Shown one piece after another: positions 8,866 through 17,411 of a stretch of 28,869 nt of DNA. Position 1 is the first letter of the stretch. Every line of letters begins with the position of its first letter. The stretch is taken from positions 1 through 28,869 of the forward strand of contig DAOSWM010000040.1 of NCBI GenBank assembly GCA_035380045.1, given 5' to 3'. A program made the translations under genes and the position numbers. This DNA is from DAOSWM01 sp035380045. GTDB taxonomy: Bacteria; Bacteroidota; Bacteroidia; Bacteroidales; Tenuifilaceae. The notes under the pieces are model-generated. The model saw only the letters and a program-made list of their open reading frames with translations. It did no database searches and was not told the DNA's origin.

Positions 8866-11211
8866 ATGGTTAAAAGCTACTTAATAACTGCTGTAAGAAG
8901 TATACTAAGGAATAAATTAACATCAACCATTAACATACTGGGATTAGGTTTGGGTATGGGGGTTTTCATCTTAATAATGATATTTATTAATCAGGAACTA
9001 CAAATAGATAAGTTTATTAATGATAAAAACAGAATATTCAGGGTTGAGTGTGGCGACTGGGCTATAATGGGGCCTGGTTTTTTTGAAAAAGCTGCTGAAT
9101 TATGTGGCGAAATTGAAACTTCTGCAATGATACAGCCCAACGCAGTGAGTAACGACGCTGTTAAAAAGGAGGGAAACTCAGTAAGAGCAAACAGCTACAT
9201 AGCGGCAAACAGCAACTTCATTCGTTTTTTTGGGTTTGATGTTCTTGTAGGCGATTCCCAAAACCCTCTCTCTCAACCCAATTCTCTTGTGTTAACACTA
9301 AGTGAAGCCAAAAGGGTTTTTGGTAATACAAATCCAGTAGGAAAAACACTTACATTCAACGATAGCATTGAGATGCTGGTAACGGCTGTTATTAAAAATC
9401 CTGATAATTTTCACTTCCCATTCAATGCAGTGTTTTCATTTGAACAGTACGTGGCTATAAGTGGTAGAGAAAACTACCGAAACCAGCTGCTAAACAATAT
9501 GAATAATCCAACATACCTTAAATTACGTTTTGCCAGCGATAAGGAGAAGGTTGAGCAGAAACTGTCAGATGAAATATTTAAATTAATAAATTCCAACACC
9601 AGATTTGAGATGACGCTTCGCCCCGTGAGAAACATATACTTTCAGGGGTTGCTTCCCTTTGAGGGAGCAGTTCGACATGGGAACCTAAAGTTTATAAGGG
9701 TTATGGTTGTTGTGGCTTTTCTAATACTAATCTTGGCCTGTATTAACTTTATAAACTTAAGTACAGCCAGAGCTTCAACCCGGGCGAAGGAGATAAGTGT
9801 GAGGAAAGTTTGCGGGGGTAATCGTAAAAAAATAGTTGCCCAATTTCTAGGAGAATCGGTTTTAGTTGCCTTCTTGTCGCTGCTAGTTGCTGTTGTTTTC
9901 GTTGAACTATTTTCACCAGTTTTTAGCAATCTCATTGAGCGTACGGTTGTCCCTTCCTTTTTCTCAAGTAAATGGTTGATTGTTTCAATGATAATGGGTT
10001 CTCTGGTTATCGGTCTCGTTTCGGGCTTTTACCCAGCACTTTTCCTGAGCTCGTTCAACCCAGTAAGAGTGCTTAAAGGGGAACTTCTCAAAGGCTCAGG
10101 GAAGGGTTTGTTCCGAAAAGTGCTAATTGTTTTTCAGTTTTCGGTTTCGGTGGGCCTTATTATTGTGACTATAATTATATATAGTCAAATTAAATACTTT
10201 ACGGGCTACGATGTTGGCTTTGATAAAAGCCAGGTTATAACAATTCAGCAACCTCGAAAAGTTCGTTTCGAATATCCAACACTGAAAGAAAAAGTGCAAA
10301 AAGTTTCAGGTGTTCTCGGAATTTCTCGTTCAAATTCCAAACCGGGTGAAATTTCCTGGCAGGAAAGCTGCTACGATAGCCTAGGGCAGCACCATAATTT
10401 CACTTTTCAACCGGTTGATCCCGATTATATTAATGTCCTTGGACTTGAGCTGGTAGAAGGAAGAAACTTCGATTGGGATAGGCCTTCGGATGTAAAAGAG
10501 ACTGTTATTATTAATGAAACTTTTGCAAAAATGCTTGGTATTAACCAAATTACTGGAGAAAAACTCAATAGTAAGTACATAGATTCATACATTATTGGAA
10601 TTGTAAAGGATTATAATTTCAATTCTCTTCACAGCCCAATTGGCCCACTGGCATTGAACTTTAGAAACTCTGCTTACAATACTTTCAATATCCGAATCGA
10701 TGGGAACAACATTCATTCGGTTATTGAGGGGCTCAGAGGTATTTGGGAGGAGTACTCTGTTGAAACTCCGTTTGAGTATTCGTTTCTAAATGAAAGCTTC
10801 GAAAACTTGTATCGGTCCGAAATTCGAATGGCAAAACTATTCGGGCACTTTTCGTTTATAGCAATTTTTATTGCCTGCATGGGGTTGTTTGGGTTAGCTG
10901 CGTTCATTCTTCAATCGAAAATTAAGGAGATGGGAATTCGAAAAGTGTTAGGTTCCTCAACGCTTAATATAGTTGGTTTAATGGGAAAAGAGTTCACAAT
11001 TCTCGTTTTAATTTCAAATGCCATTGCATGGCCAATTGCATGGTACTCAATGAGTAGATGGCTCGAAGGGTTCCCCTACAAAACGAATATAAGCCTTGTG
11101 TTCTTCCTTTTTGCCCTTTTGCTAAGTTTACTTATTGCATTCGTAACCGTTTCGTACCATTCGTGGCAAACTGCAAGGGCAAACCCAATCGACTCGCTCA
11201 AGTACGAGTAG
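8866..11211 (+). CDS. FtsX/MacB-type ABC transporter permease
   Basis: A 781-residue inner-membrane protein of the large two-FtsX-domain permease type common in Bacteroidota. The first membrane helix (about 20-42) precedes a long periplasmic MacB-like domain. The first FtsX domain covers about 275-430, with FINLSTARASTRAKEISVRKV and a GFYPALFLS block as the family signatures. A second periplasmic domain follows, then the second FtsX domain (about 660-781, with KEMGIRKVLGSS). These permeases usually pair with a LolD/MacB-like ATPase to export lipoproteins, peptides or drugs, but no ATPase is encoded next to it, so the substrate is unknown. A 169-base spacer separates it from xseB; a TTGCTTTG sequence at 8815-8822 is one mismatch from the TAnnTTTG box and is only weak promoter evidence. 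Confidence 0.85.
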   Translation: MVKSYLITAVRSILRNKLTSTINILGLGLGMGVFILIMIFINQELQIDKFINDKNRIFRVECGDWAIMGPGFFEKAAELCGEIETSAMIQPNAVSNDAVKKEGNSVRANSYIAANSNFIRFFGFDVLVGDSQNPLSQPNSLVLTLSEAKRVFGNTNPVGKTLTFNDSIEMLVTAVIKNPDNFHFPFNAVFSFEQYVAISGRENYRNQLLNNMNNPTYLKLRFASDKEKVEQKLSDEIFKLINSNTRFEMTLRPVRNIYFQGLLPFEGAVRHGNLKFIRVMVVVAFLILILACINFINLSTARASTRAKEISVRKVCGGNRKKIVAQFLGESVLVAFLSLLVAVVFVELFSPVFSNLIERTVVPSFFSSKWLIVSMIMGSLVIGLVSGFYPALFLSSFNPVRVLKGELLKGSGKGLFRKVLIVFQFSVSVGLIIVTIIIYSQIKYFTGYDVGFDKSQVITIQQPRKVRFEYPTLKEKVQKVSGVLGISRSNSKPGEISWQESCYDSLGQHHNFTFQPVDPDYINVLGLELVEGRNFDWDRPSDVKETVIINETFAKMLGINQITGEKLNSKYIDSYIIGIVKDYNFNSLHSPIGPLALNFRNSAYNTFNIRIDGNNIHSVIEGLRGIWEEYSVETPFEYSFLNESFENLYRSEIRMAKLFGHFSFIAIFIACMGLFGLAAFILQSKIKEMGIRKVLGSSTLNIVGLMGKEFTILVLISNAIAWPIAWYSMSRWLEGFPYKTNISLVFFLFALLLSLLIAFVTVSYHSWQTARANPIDSLKYE

Positions 11212-11214
11212 CGT

Positions 11215-11245
11215 TATGGTTTCAGGGAACTTTTTTGTAAATTTG
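11215..11245 (+). promoter_or_regulatory. Candidate promoter of the flavodiiron gene
   Basis: A perfect Bacteroidota -7 box TAAATTTG lies at 11238-11245, preceded after exactly 19 bases by TATG at 11215-11218, one mismatch from the TTTG -33 box. A start site near 11250 would give a leader of about 30 bases before the ATG at 11281. The fit to the known TTTG-19-TAnnTTTG layout is good, but this is sequence matching only. Confidence 0.5.
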
Positions 11246-11264
11246 CGCTTCAATTTCGCAAATT
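11240..11264. promoter_or_regulatory. Palindrome overlapping the flavodiiron promoter, possible operator
   Basis: A perfect 8-base inverted repeat, AATTTGCG at 11240-11247 and CGCAAATT at 11257-11264, with a 9-base spacer. The left arm covers most of the -7 box and the right arm lies just past the expected transcription start, so a dimeric repressor bound here would block transcription. It could instead form a short hairpin in the leader, but no T run follows, so it is unlikely to be a terminator. The regulator is unknown. Confidence 0.4.
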
Positions 11265-11280
11265 ATAAAACCATTATACC

Positions 11281-12474
11281 ATGCACTACTCAGTTCCTGT
11301 AAAAGGTAAAGTTCACTGGATTGGAGTGAACGATCGGCGTAAACGACTTTTTGAAAACATGTGGCCGCTCGATAGGGGTGTTTCCTATAACTCGTATCTC
11401 ATTGTTGATGAGAAAACTGCCCTGGTTGATACGGTGGAAGATAGAGCCGCAGGTAACTACATTGAGCGAATCGAAAAACTTCTCGATGGGAAGAAGCTCG
11501 ATTACTTAATTATTAACCATATGGAGCCCGATCACTCTGGCGAAGTAAAGGCAATATACGACCACTTCGAAGGCGTGACCATTGTGGGAAATGTTAAAAC
11601 CTTTAAAATTGTTGAGGCGTACTACGGAATCACCGATAGGCTGCTAAAAGTTGAGGATGGAGATACTCTTCCCCTTGGTTACCACAACCTTAAATTTGTA
11701 ATGACTCCCTGGGTTCACTGGCCCGAAACCATGATGACATACGATTTCACCGAGCAGATTATTTTTACCGGTGATGCCTTCGGTAGCTTCGGAACCCTTG
11801 ATGGTGGTATTTTTGACGACGAAATCAACTTCGACTTCTTCGAGGAAGAGATGCGTAGATACTACTCAAATATTGTAGGCAAGTATAGTAACATGGTGCA
11901 GAAGGCGCTTGCTAAACTAAATGGAACACCCGTAAATGTTATAGCACCCACTCATGGGCCTGTGTGGCGAGAAAATCCGAAGAAAGTAATCGATCTTTAC
12001 GATATGTGGAGCAGGTACGAGGCAGAGGAGGGCGTAGTTATTGTAGTGGCTTCAATGTACGGGAACACTGAGTTAATGGCCGATTATATCGGTCGGAAGT
12101 TGAACGAAAACGGAGTTAAGAACATACGTATTCACGATGTTTCGCGCACGCATATTAGTCACCTAATTAACGAAATTTGGAAATATAAGGGGGTTATTTT
12201 AGGTTCCTGTGCATACAATTCCGAAATGTTCCCGTTAATGGAGAACCTAACCCGTGAGCTAAATCATATGAAAGTTAAGAATAAGTACCTCGGTATTTTT
12301 GGAAGCTACAGCTGGAATGGAGGAGGCGTGAAGAAACTTATGGAGTTTGCCGAGGATTCGGAGTTGGAGTTGGTTGCCGAACCAGCCGAGATTTATGGAA
12401 AACCATCTGAGAGTAAGTATGAGAAGTGCGATATTCTAGCTCAGAAAATGGCAGAAAAGATTTTATCTAAATAA
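11281..12474 (+). CDS. Flavodiiron protein (FprA family O2/NO reductase)
   Basis: A 397-residue A-type flavoprotein that reduces oxygen to water and/or nitric oxide to nitrous oxide in the cytoplasm, protecting anaerobes from oxidative or nitrosative stress. The N-terminal metallo-beta-lactamase-like domain carries the full diiron set: His80, Glu82, Asp84 and His85 in NHMEPDHSG, His146 in WVHWPE, Asp165 in GDAFGSFG and His225 in PTHGPVW. The C-terminal flavodoxin domain starts near residue 254 with the FMN phosphate loop SMYGNTE and includes GSYSWNGGG. No rubredoxin domain is fused, so the electron donor must be separate and is not encoded nearby. Upstream are a good promoter match and an overlapping palindrome. 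Sequence alone does not decide between O2 and NO preference. Confidence 0.93.
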   Translation: MHYSVPVKGKVHWIGVNDRRKRLFENMWPLDRGVSYNSYLIVDEKTALVDTVEDRAAGNYIERIEKLLDGKKLDYLIINHMEPDHSGEVKAIYDHFEGVTIVGNVKTFKIVEAYYGITDRLLKVEDGDTLPLGYHNLKFVMTPWVHWPETMMTYDFTEQIIFTGDAFGSFGTLDGGIFDDEINFDFFEEEMRRYYSNIVGKYSNMVQKALAKLNGTPVNVIAPTHGPVWRENPKKVIDLYDMWSRYEAEEGVVIVVASMYGNTELMADYIGRKLNENGVKNIRIHDVSRTHISHLINEIWKYKGVILGSCAYNSEMFPLMENLTRELNHMKVKNKYLGIFGSYSWNGGGVKKLMEFAEDSELELVAEPAEIYGKPSESKYEKCDILAQKMAEKILSK

Positions 12475-12500
12475 ATTTTACAGTACGTAATTTTAAGTCA

Positions 12501-12546
12501 GCCTGCGCCTGTCTGTCGGCAAACAGGACAGGCAGGGTGGGCAGGC
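12501..12546. repeat. GC-rich imperfect palindrome (REP-like element)
   Basis: A GC-rich island in an AT-rich spacer. The core stem pairs CCTGTCTGTC (12508-12517) with GACAGGCAGG (12527-12536), ten pairs with one G-U and a nine-base loop. An outer GCCTGC/GCAGGC stem (12501-12506 and 12541-12546) closes it. Its composition stands out from the flanks and resembles the dispersed palindromes often seen between convergent genes in Bacteroidota. I see no second copy in the window, so the repeat status is an inference. Confidence 0.5.
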
Positions 12547-12553
12547 GAGAAGT

Positions 12554-12594
12554 GAAGCAATCTTTTTTGGAAACAATTGATTGCTTCTTTTCTT
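12554..12594 (+). terminator. Terminator-like hairpin after the flavodiiron gene
   Basis: A perfect nine-base inverted repeat, GAAGCAATC at 12554-12562 and GATTGCTTC at 12579-12587, with a 16-base loop, followed by TTTTCTTT. It sits between the convergent flavodiiron and miaA genes and would end + strand transcription. The large loop makes it less than ideal; read on the - strand it has no comparable T run. Confidence 0.55.
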
Positions 12595-12632
12595 TATTAA
12601 GGAAATGCAATTTGTAATTGCGATGTGAAATT

Positions 12633-13547
12633 TTAGCAACTAATTTTTCCTCTCATAAATTCAAGAATACATTCTTCATCGTCAGGATGAAACCAGGTAA
12701 TTTCATTATCGCGACCCCACCATGTTAGCTGGCGCTTGGCGTACCTTCTCGAGTTACGTTTTATTAGTTCAACTGCTTCATCGAGACTGATTTTCCCATC
12801 GATAAAGTCGAAAATTTCACGGTAACCTACGGTTTTAAGGGCGTTATGATTTCGGTACTTGTACAAACCTTTTACCTCTTCAACCAAGCCATTCTCAATC
12901 ATCTTATCAACCCGCTGGTTTATCATAGAGTAGAGCTCCTCTCGTGGCCGGTTTAGCCCAATTTTCACAATTCCAAAGGGTCGAACTTTCTGGGGTTGGG
13001 TAAGGAACGAGCTATAGGTTCTGCCTGTTTGCAGGCAAACTTCAACGGCTTTTAGAATGCGCTGCGGATTTTTTAAATCGATATTATTGTATTGCTCCGG
13101 ATCGAGAATTTTTAGCTGCGAGCGTAGGCTATCAATTCCTTCATTCTTCAGCTGATTCTCTAACGTTTTTCGAAGCTCAGGATCGGGAGTAGGAAAATCG
13201 TCAATCCCTTTGCAAATCGCATCGATGTAAAGCATTGATCCACCAACTAGTAACGCTGATTTATGCTCCTGAAATATGATTTCAAGTGTATTCAACGCAT
13301 CCAACTCAAACATTCCGCAGCTGTACCGTTCTGTTATCGATTTATTGCCAATAAGATAGTGGGTTGCCTGGTTAAGTTCGCGTTCAGTAGGAGCGGCTGT
13401 CCCAACCTTCATTTCACGGAAAAACTGCCGCGAATCGGCAGAAACAATAGGTGCATCCAGCGCATTTGACAGTTGAATGCTTAGTGAAGTTTTGCCAACT
13501 CCTGTTGGGCCAAGAAGAACTATAAGGAACTTGCTCAACTCTTTCAT
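12633..13547 (-). CDS. miaA: tRNA dimethylallyltransferase
   Basis: A 304-residue enzyme that transfers a dimethylallyl group to N6 of A37 in tRNAs reading UNN codons, the first step towards ms2i6A. The P-loop GPTGVGKTSLS is at about residues 13-23, followed by SADSRQFF with the catalytic Asp and the substrate-binding pair, then KVGTAAPT and the HYLIG block. NPQRILKAVEVCLQTGR and KRQLTWWGRD in the C-terminal half are also family hallmarks. Length matches the family. The start overlaps the stop of the upstream gene by 4 bases (ATGA), so the two are very likely translated together. Confidence 0.95.
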   Translation of the reverse strand: MKELSKFLIVLLGPTGVGKTSLSIQLSNALDAPIVSADSRQFFREMKVGTAAPTERELNQATHYLIGNKSITERYSCGMFELDALNTLEIIFQEHKSALLVGGSMLYIDAICKGIDDFPTPDPELRKTLENQLKNEGIDSLRSQLKILDPEQYNNIDLKNPQRILKAVEVCLQTGRTYSSFLTQPQKVRPFGIVKIGLNRPREELYSMINQRVDKMIENGLVEEVKGLYKYRNHNALKTVGYREIFDFIDGKISLDEAVELIKRNSRRYAKRQLTWWGRDNEITWFHPDDEECILEFMRGKISC

Positions 13548-14080
13548 TCGTCAATGTAATCCCCTTCCTGAAACGAATCGGAGCTAAAATCATCGTCGAA
13601 ACCTATGTCGTTACTTATCTCATTCAGCAAATCGTCGTCAAGCGTATCGGCAGTGTACTTAATATCCTCCAACTCAGTTTGAACGGGCGGTTCTCCAATG
13701 CAGGCCGAACAAGCGGGGTACTTTTTGCCAGTTTCAGGCTGATGAGTTTCGAAAAGTTCTAAAAAGAATGCCCTATCGCTAAAAATATCGAAAACGTAGA
13801 GCAGCCTTTCTTTCTTGTGCTTAATTAAATCGTTGATTTTTACACTATCCATTGGAATGGCGGCCGGACCGGCATCGTTTTCCATGTCAATTAGCGTTAG
13901 CTCCATCCCTTTGTTCCAATGCTCATCGGTAAGGAAGAACGATGCTAGCATGTGCGGGTCGTAGCTCAGATTCTTTTGAATGAAATTATGAAAGTCAAGA
14001 AAGGTGCTATCCGAGTTCACCTCGAAATCACGAAGGAATGCCTTGTCGTCGCTCGATATCATCCTAAACTTGTATATCAT
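13544..14080 (-). CDS. Plasmid pRiA4b ORF3-like protein
   Basis: A 178-residue protein resembling the pRiA4b ORF3 family, a name taken from plasmid sequences and carrying no known biochemical function. The N-terminal half has the family pattern: a short beta-strand start (MIYKFRMISSD), FLDFHNFIQKNL, a DEHWNKGMELTL block and the strand LLYVFDIFSDRAFFLEL. After a CSAC pair (about residue 125) the tail of about 45 residues is highly acidic and probably unstructured. It overlaps miaA by 4 bases, which points to a conserved partnership in expression. The leader is about 130 bases and holds only imperfect -7 matches. The product's job is unknown; the family is often found on chromosomes and is not evidence for a plasmid here. 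Confidence 0.75.
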   Translation of the reverse strand: MIYKFRMISSDDKAFLRDFEVNSDSTFLDFHNFIQKNLSYDPHMLASFFLTDEHWNKGMELTLIDMENDAGPAAIPMDSVKINDLIKHKKERLLYVFDIFSDRAFFLELFETHQPETGKKYPACSACIGEPPVQTELEDIKYTADTLDDDLLNEISNDIGFDDDFSSDSFQEGDYIDE

Positions 14081-14147
14081 GGCTAGGTATTGTGGGTTTT
14101 AAGTGCAAATTAAGTTAGTAAAACGAAAAAATAAAATATTTCGTCAA

Positions 14148-14195
14148 CTTTTATAAAAGATAAAGGGATGAAACTTTTGAAAGTATCACCCCTTT
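14148..14195 (-). terminator. Candidate terminator after the M64 peptidase gene
   Basis: Reading on the - strand, a hairpin pairs the block at 14183-14195 with that at 14162-14174 (AAAGGG against CCCTTT, then TGA against TCA, with two internal mismatches) around an eight-base loop. The T-rich ATCTTTT follows, itself part of a small CTTTTATAAAAG palindrome at 14148-14159. It lies 22 bases past the peptidase stop, the right place for a terminator separating it from the next - strand gene. Confidence 0.5.
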
Positions 14196-14216
14196 GATAA
14201 ATGGAATATTTAAACT

Positions 14217-15698
14217 CTACTTTGAATACTGATCAATTACTTCGTTGATAGTATGCTGGCAAACCTTACAGAACTCGGTGTGGCGTGTGTACATAATGCA
14301 GTTAAGCTGCGAGCGGTATAACCCTTTTGGTTGGTATCCTGCTCCCTCAAAAGCACCAACCTTATCGGCGTACTTCTCGTTGGCAATAAACTTTTCCTCA
14401 GCCATTTTCTGGCGAAGGAATAGTTCTTCCATTACTTTCTCGGGAACGTGGGCTGCCCTTAGGCTATCGCGCTCTTTTTGTATTTGGTAGCCAAACTTAT
14501 CGAACTCCTCCTTGTTCCATGGTGTGGGAATGGGTGTTTCATCATCAACCAGCTCCTTCCACTTTAAGTTTTCTTTGTCGAGAAGGGCTGTAATGTTCTT
14601 TTCCCAAGGTTCAATCGAAATATCGGGTACCTCATACTCAACCGATGAGGTGTAGTACTCGTCCGCCAAAGCGCCCATGTGGTGGCCCATTTCGTGAATC
14701 ATCAGGTAATCGGCAAAAAGGTTATCGGCTGCAACGGTTGTGTAAAGGTTGTAAATTCCTCCGCCTCCGTAGGTTTGCTCGTTTACAAGAATTACCATAA
14801 AATCGTAGGGCACGGTTGATGCTACGTTTCGGATGGTTCTGTTGTCGTATGCCAGAACGTATCGTTCGGAATCGAAGGTGCTGTAGTGTGCTGAAAGTGG
14901 AGAACGGCGGTAAACTCCGTGGTGGGGTTTGCTAATACCGCTTTGCATTGCAGGGGTTTCAACAGCACGAACATTAATATCGTTCCTTCGTGAACTGTAG
15001 GGTTCTACGCTCAGTAACGCTTCTGCTAGTCGCTTGGCATCGTTTCTGAACTTCTCCATTTCCTGCTCGGTGTAGCCATCGCCAAGTATTACAAGGTCGA
15101 GCTTCTCACAGGCAGGTCCATTCTCAACAATTGGGTAAATTTTATAGCTTGGCTCAATATCGGCTTTTATAACCTGTCGCCAGTTGGGGTCAATCTCAGT
15201 AATCCAAATTTTTTCGAAAATGTTCTTATTATTCCTTTTGCTCACAATAATTTTCACGGGTTTTTTGGGCCATGGGAATCGGAGCGATTCGTGGAAAGTA
15301 CCCCACTGCTTTTCAGCCTCCGGTGTTGTTTGCCATTCGCCAAAAATGCTGGCAAATCCTCTGGAGAAGAGCAGCTGGCTGGTTTCGGCATCAATTACTT
15401 CGAAGAAATATAATCCGAACATCAGTTCATCGATTAGCTGGGTTTTACTACCCGACCAAATCCCGTCGGAAACCGTTTTGTCGTGCGAGAAGTGCTCGGT
15501 ATCGAATTTACCGGTATGGTAAAAATCGTATCGCATGGTTTTATCGAGAAACCAATCGCCGAAATCAACGTTGCCTTTGTCAACAATTTCAACCTGAATA
15601 GTTTCCTTCTCAGGTTCATTTGCTTCATTTTTAGGAGCGGTTCCACACGAAAGTAGTAATGTGGATAAAGGGATAATTATTAGAAATAGCTTTTTCAT
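14217..15698 (-). CDS. M64-family (IgA peptidase-like) zinc metallopeptidase lipoprotein
   Basis: A 493-residue exported protease. The N-terminus is a lipoprotein signal ending in TLLLSC, with Cys18 as the lipid site. Residues about 40-165 match the beta-rich N-terminal domain found with M64 peptidases. The catalytic domain starts near residue 195 (CEKLDLVILGDGYTEQEME) and holds the zinc site HEMGHHMGALADEYY, with ligands His335 and His339, catalytic Glu336 and the likely third ligand Asp346. The founding member of M64 cleaves IgA, but Bacteroidota carry many relatives with unknown substrates, so IgA cleavage should not be assumed. The gene is transcribed alone, with a terminator-like hairpin after it. 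Confidence 0.88.
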   Translation of the reverse strand: MKKLFLIIIPLSTLLLSCGTAPKNEANEPEKETIQVEIVDKGNVDFGDWFLDKTMRYDFYHTGKFDTEHFSHDKTVSDGIWSGSKTQLIDELMFGLYFFEVIDAETSQLLFSRGFASIFGEWQTTPEAEKQWGTFHESLRFPWPKKPVKIIVSKRNNKNIFEKIWITEIDPNWRQVIKADIEPSYKIYPIVENGPACEKLDLVILGDGYTEQEMEKFRNDAKRLAEALLSVEPYSSRRNDINVRAVETPAMQSGISKPHHGVYRRSPLSAHYSTFDSERYVLAYDNRTIRNVASTVPYDFMVILVNEQTYGGGGIYNLYTTVAADNLFADYLMIHEMGHHMGALADEYYTSSVEYEVPDISIEPWEKNITALLDKENLKWKELVDDETPIPTPWNKEEFDKFGYQIQKERDSLRAAHVPEKVMEELFLRQKMAEEKFIANEKYADKVGAFEGAGYQPKGLYRSQLNCIMYTRHTEFCKVCQHTINEVIDQYSK

Positions 15699-16010
15699 TG
15701 CTTGAGTTGTTTATGGGTTAACTGCTCCTAAAAGTACAACAAAAGATGAACATTGAAAAACACAGTTAATTTTGAAAATTTTGGGTAAAAAAGTTGATTT
15801 AAAAGTTATTTTAGTTTAAATTGCAGTATATCAATGTAATAATTAAAAAAACATGAAACTTGATTTATGAAAAGTTGTTAACAAAAACCTAAAAAAATCA
15901 ACAATACCTTAATATTTACCTGCATTTGTTACCAACTTAACTTAAATATTTGCTATAATTGTATTCAAATACAAAAAAGTAGTTACTAATTGTAATATTA
16001 AGTTACCAAT
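15699..16010. other. AT-rich divergent intergenic region (312 bases)
   Basis: This spacer separates the divergent M64 peptidase and SPOR-protein genes and should hold promoters for both. It is very AT-rich with many short A and T runs. I see no RNA gene, no coding sequence and no long repeat. The only promoter-like pair I can support, on the + strand, is listed separately. On the - strand the best -7 candidates have two mismatches. Confidence 0.7.
15925..15952 (+). promoter_or_regulatory. Weak candidate promoter for the SPOR/TSP3 gene pair
   Basis: TTTG at 15925-15928 is followed after 16 bases by AATATTTG at 15945-15952, one mismatch from TAnnTTTG. The spacer is shorter than the usual 19. 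A second near match, TATAATTG, lies at 15954-15961. The implied leader would be about 50 bases. Confidence 0.25.
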
Positions 16011-17387
16011 ATGGTACATTACCTGGTTCTCTTAATGAACGTTGTTGGGCTGGTGTTCCTCAGTATTTTTGGTGGCGAGGACGTAGCTCTTAGAATGAAT
16101 GTTCCAAGAGAAGTTACCGCAGGCGCTGAATTTGACGTTGAGGTTACCCTAATTAAAGGGTCAACGGAAAGTTTTGCCCGTTTCCAGCAGGAGTTACCCC
16201 GTGGGTTAACAGCACAACTAATTGACAACTCCAACGCCAATTTTTCCTTTGAAGATCAAAAGGTTAAGTTTATTTGGTTGAATCTTCCGCAGGATAACGA
16301 GTTTAAGGTGGCTTACAGGGTTAAGGTAAACGAAAGGCTAAAGGGAACATTCAATTTAAAAGGACTCTTCTCATATATTGATGAGAATCAGCGAAAATCG
16401 GTTGATGTTATGGTTAGCGACATTGTAATTCAACCATCAAGCCGTATCGATCCTAACCTCATTGTTGATATTTCTGAGTTTCAGCAGATGGTTCCGGTTC
16501 AACAACCCGTTGCACTTTTAGCCAGCAATGTTCGCTGCATAAGGCAAACACCTTTTTATACTGGTTTTGAGAACGATATGATGGTGAATATTCTCGTAAA
16601 CAAGGGAAGTACCGAGAAGTTTGCCAAGATTGAGGAGGTTCTCCCTGAGGGATACACCGCTGAGGCTATTAATCCTCGCGATGCAATATTTACATTTAAG
16701 GATCAAACGGTTAAGTTCCTTTGGATGAATCTCCCACCCGATCAGCGTTTCGTTGTTAGCTACCGTTTAAGCCCTCAGGATAGCATTGAGAAGGAAGTGC
16801 TGGATTTGAACGGAACGTTTTCATTCATTGTGAATGAAGCGACTCAGGTTATCGATATCGTTCAACGTGATGTTGACTTATCGAATCTTGATCCAAAAAA
16901 TCTTGACGGAATAATAGCATCTGTTCCTGCTCCTTCTATGGGCTCAACTGGTTCATACACTGGTGCTGAGATTAGTTCTTCGTACACAGGAGGTGATGGG
17001 GGAAGAGATATTCCAGTCCAATTTCAGGCTATACCCGATAAACCAAAATTTAGTCAAAAACCTTTGGAGTTAGATAAATCGTATCTACTTGAACCAGAAG
17101 AGGGCGTGTACTACAGGGTACAAATAGCTGCAGGGCACCGATTAGTTGATATCAAACGGTACTTTAAAAACTACAAGATAACTGAGGAGGTTCGTACCGA
17201 AAAACACGAAGGATGGTACAAGTATTCAATAGGTTCGTTTGGGGAGTATAAGGAAGCTCGCGACTACCGTGTGAAAATATGGAATACAACCACAATCGAT
17301 GATGCATTTGTGGCTGCGTATAATAATGGTATTCGTATAACAGTACAGGAAGCACTAATGATAACAAGCCAGCAATGGTATAGGTAA
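16011..17387 (+). CDS. Envelope protein with duplicated beta domain and SPOR-like C-terminus
   Basis: A 458-residue protein. Residues 1-20 form a hydrophobic signal or anchor sequence. Two copies of a beta-sandwich-like domain of about 100 residues follow: the first has KGSTESFARFQQELPRGLTA and KVKFIWLNLPQD, the second KGSTEKFAKIEEVLPEGYTA and TVKFLWMNLPPD. A Ser/Thr/Gly-rich linker (about 300-345) leads to a C-terminal SPOR-like domain (about 365-440) with YYRVQIAAG, GWYKYSIGSF and YKEARDYRVKI. SPOR domains bind denuded peptidoglycan or act as protein-protein modules in Bacteroidota, so a periplasmic, cell-wall-linked role is likely. The next gene begins 24 bases downstream and encodes an outer-membrane barrel; the pair probably works together across the envelope. 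I do not recognise a named function for either. Confidence 0.72.
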   Translation: MVHYLVLLMNVVGLVFLSIFGGEDVALRMNVPREVTAGAEFDVEVTLIKGSTESFARFQQELPRGLTAQLIDNSNANFSFEDQKVKFIWLNLPQDNEFKVAYRVKVNERLKGTFNLKGLFSYIDENQRKSVDVMVSDIVIQPSSRIDPNLIVDISEFQQMVPVQQPVALLASNVRCIRQTPFYTGFENDMMVNILVNKGSTEKFAKIEEVLPEGYTAEAINPRDAIFTFKDQTVKFLWMNLPPDQRFVVSYRLSPQDSIEKEVLDLNGTFSFIVNEATQVIDIVQRDVDLSNLDPKNLDGIIASVPAPSMGSTGSYTGAEISSSYTGGDGGRDIPVQFQAIPDKPKFSQKPLELDKSYLLEPEEGVYYRVQIAAGHRLVDIKRYFKNYKITEEVRTEKHEGWYKYSIGSFGEYKEARDYRVKIWNTTTIDDAFVAAYNNGIRITVQEALMITSQQWYR

Positions 17388-17411
17388 CTTGTTAAACCAG
17401 TAGCATATAAA

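Noticed and set aside
13020..13042. Palindrome TGCCTG/CAGGCA inside miaA, similar to the GC-rich intergenic repeat
   Set aside because: It encodes the conserved EVCLQTGR region of MiaA, so the resemblance is most likely chance.
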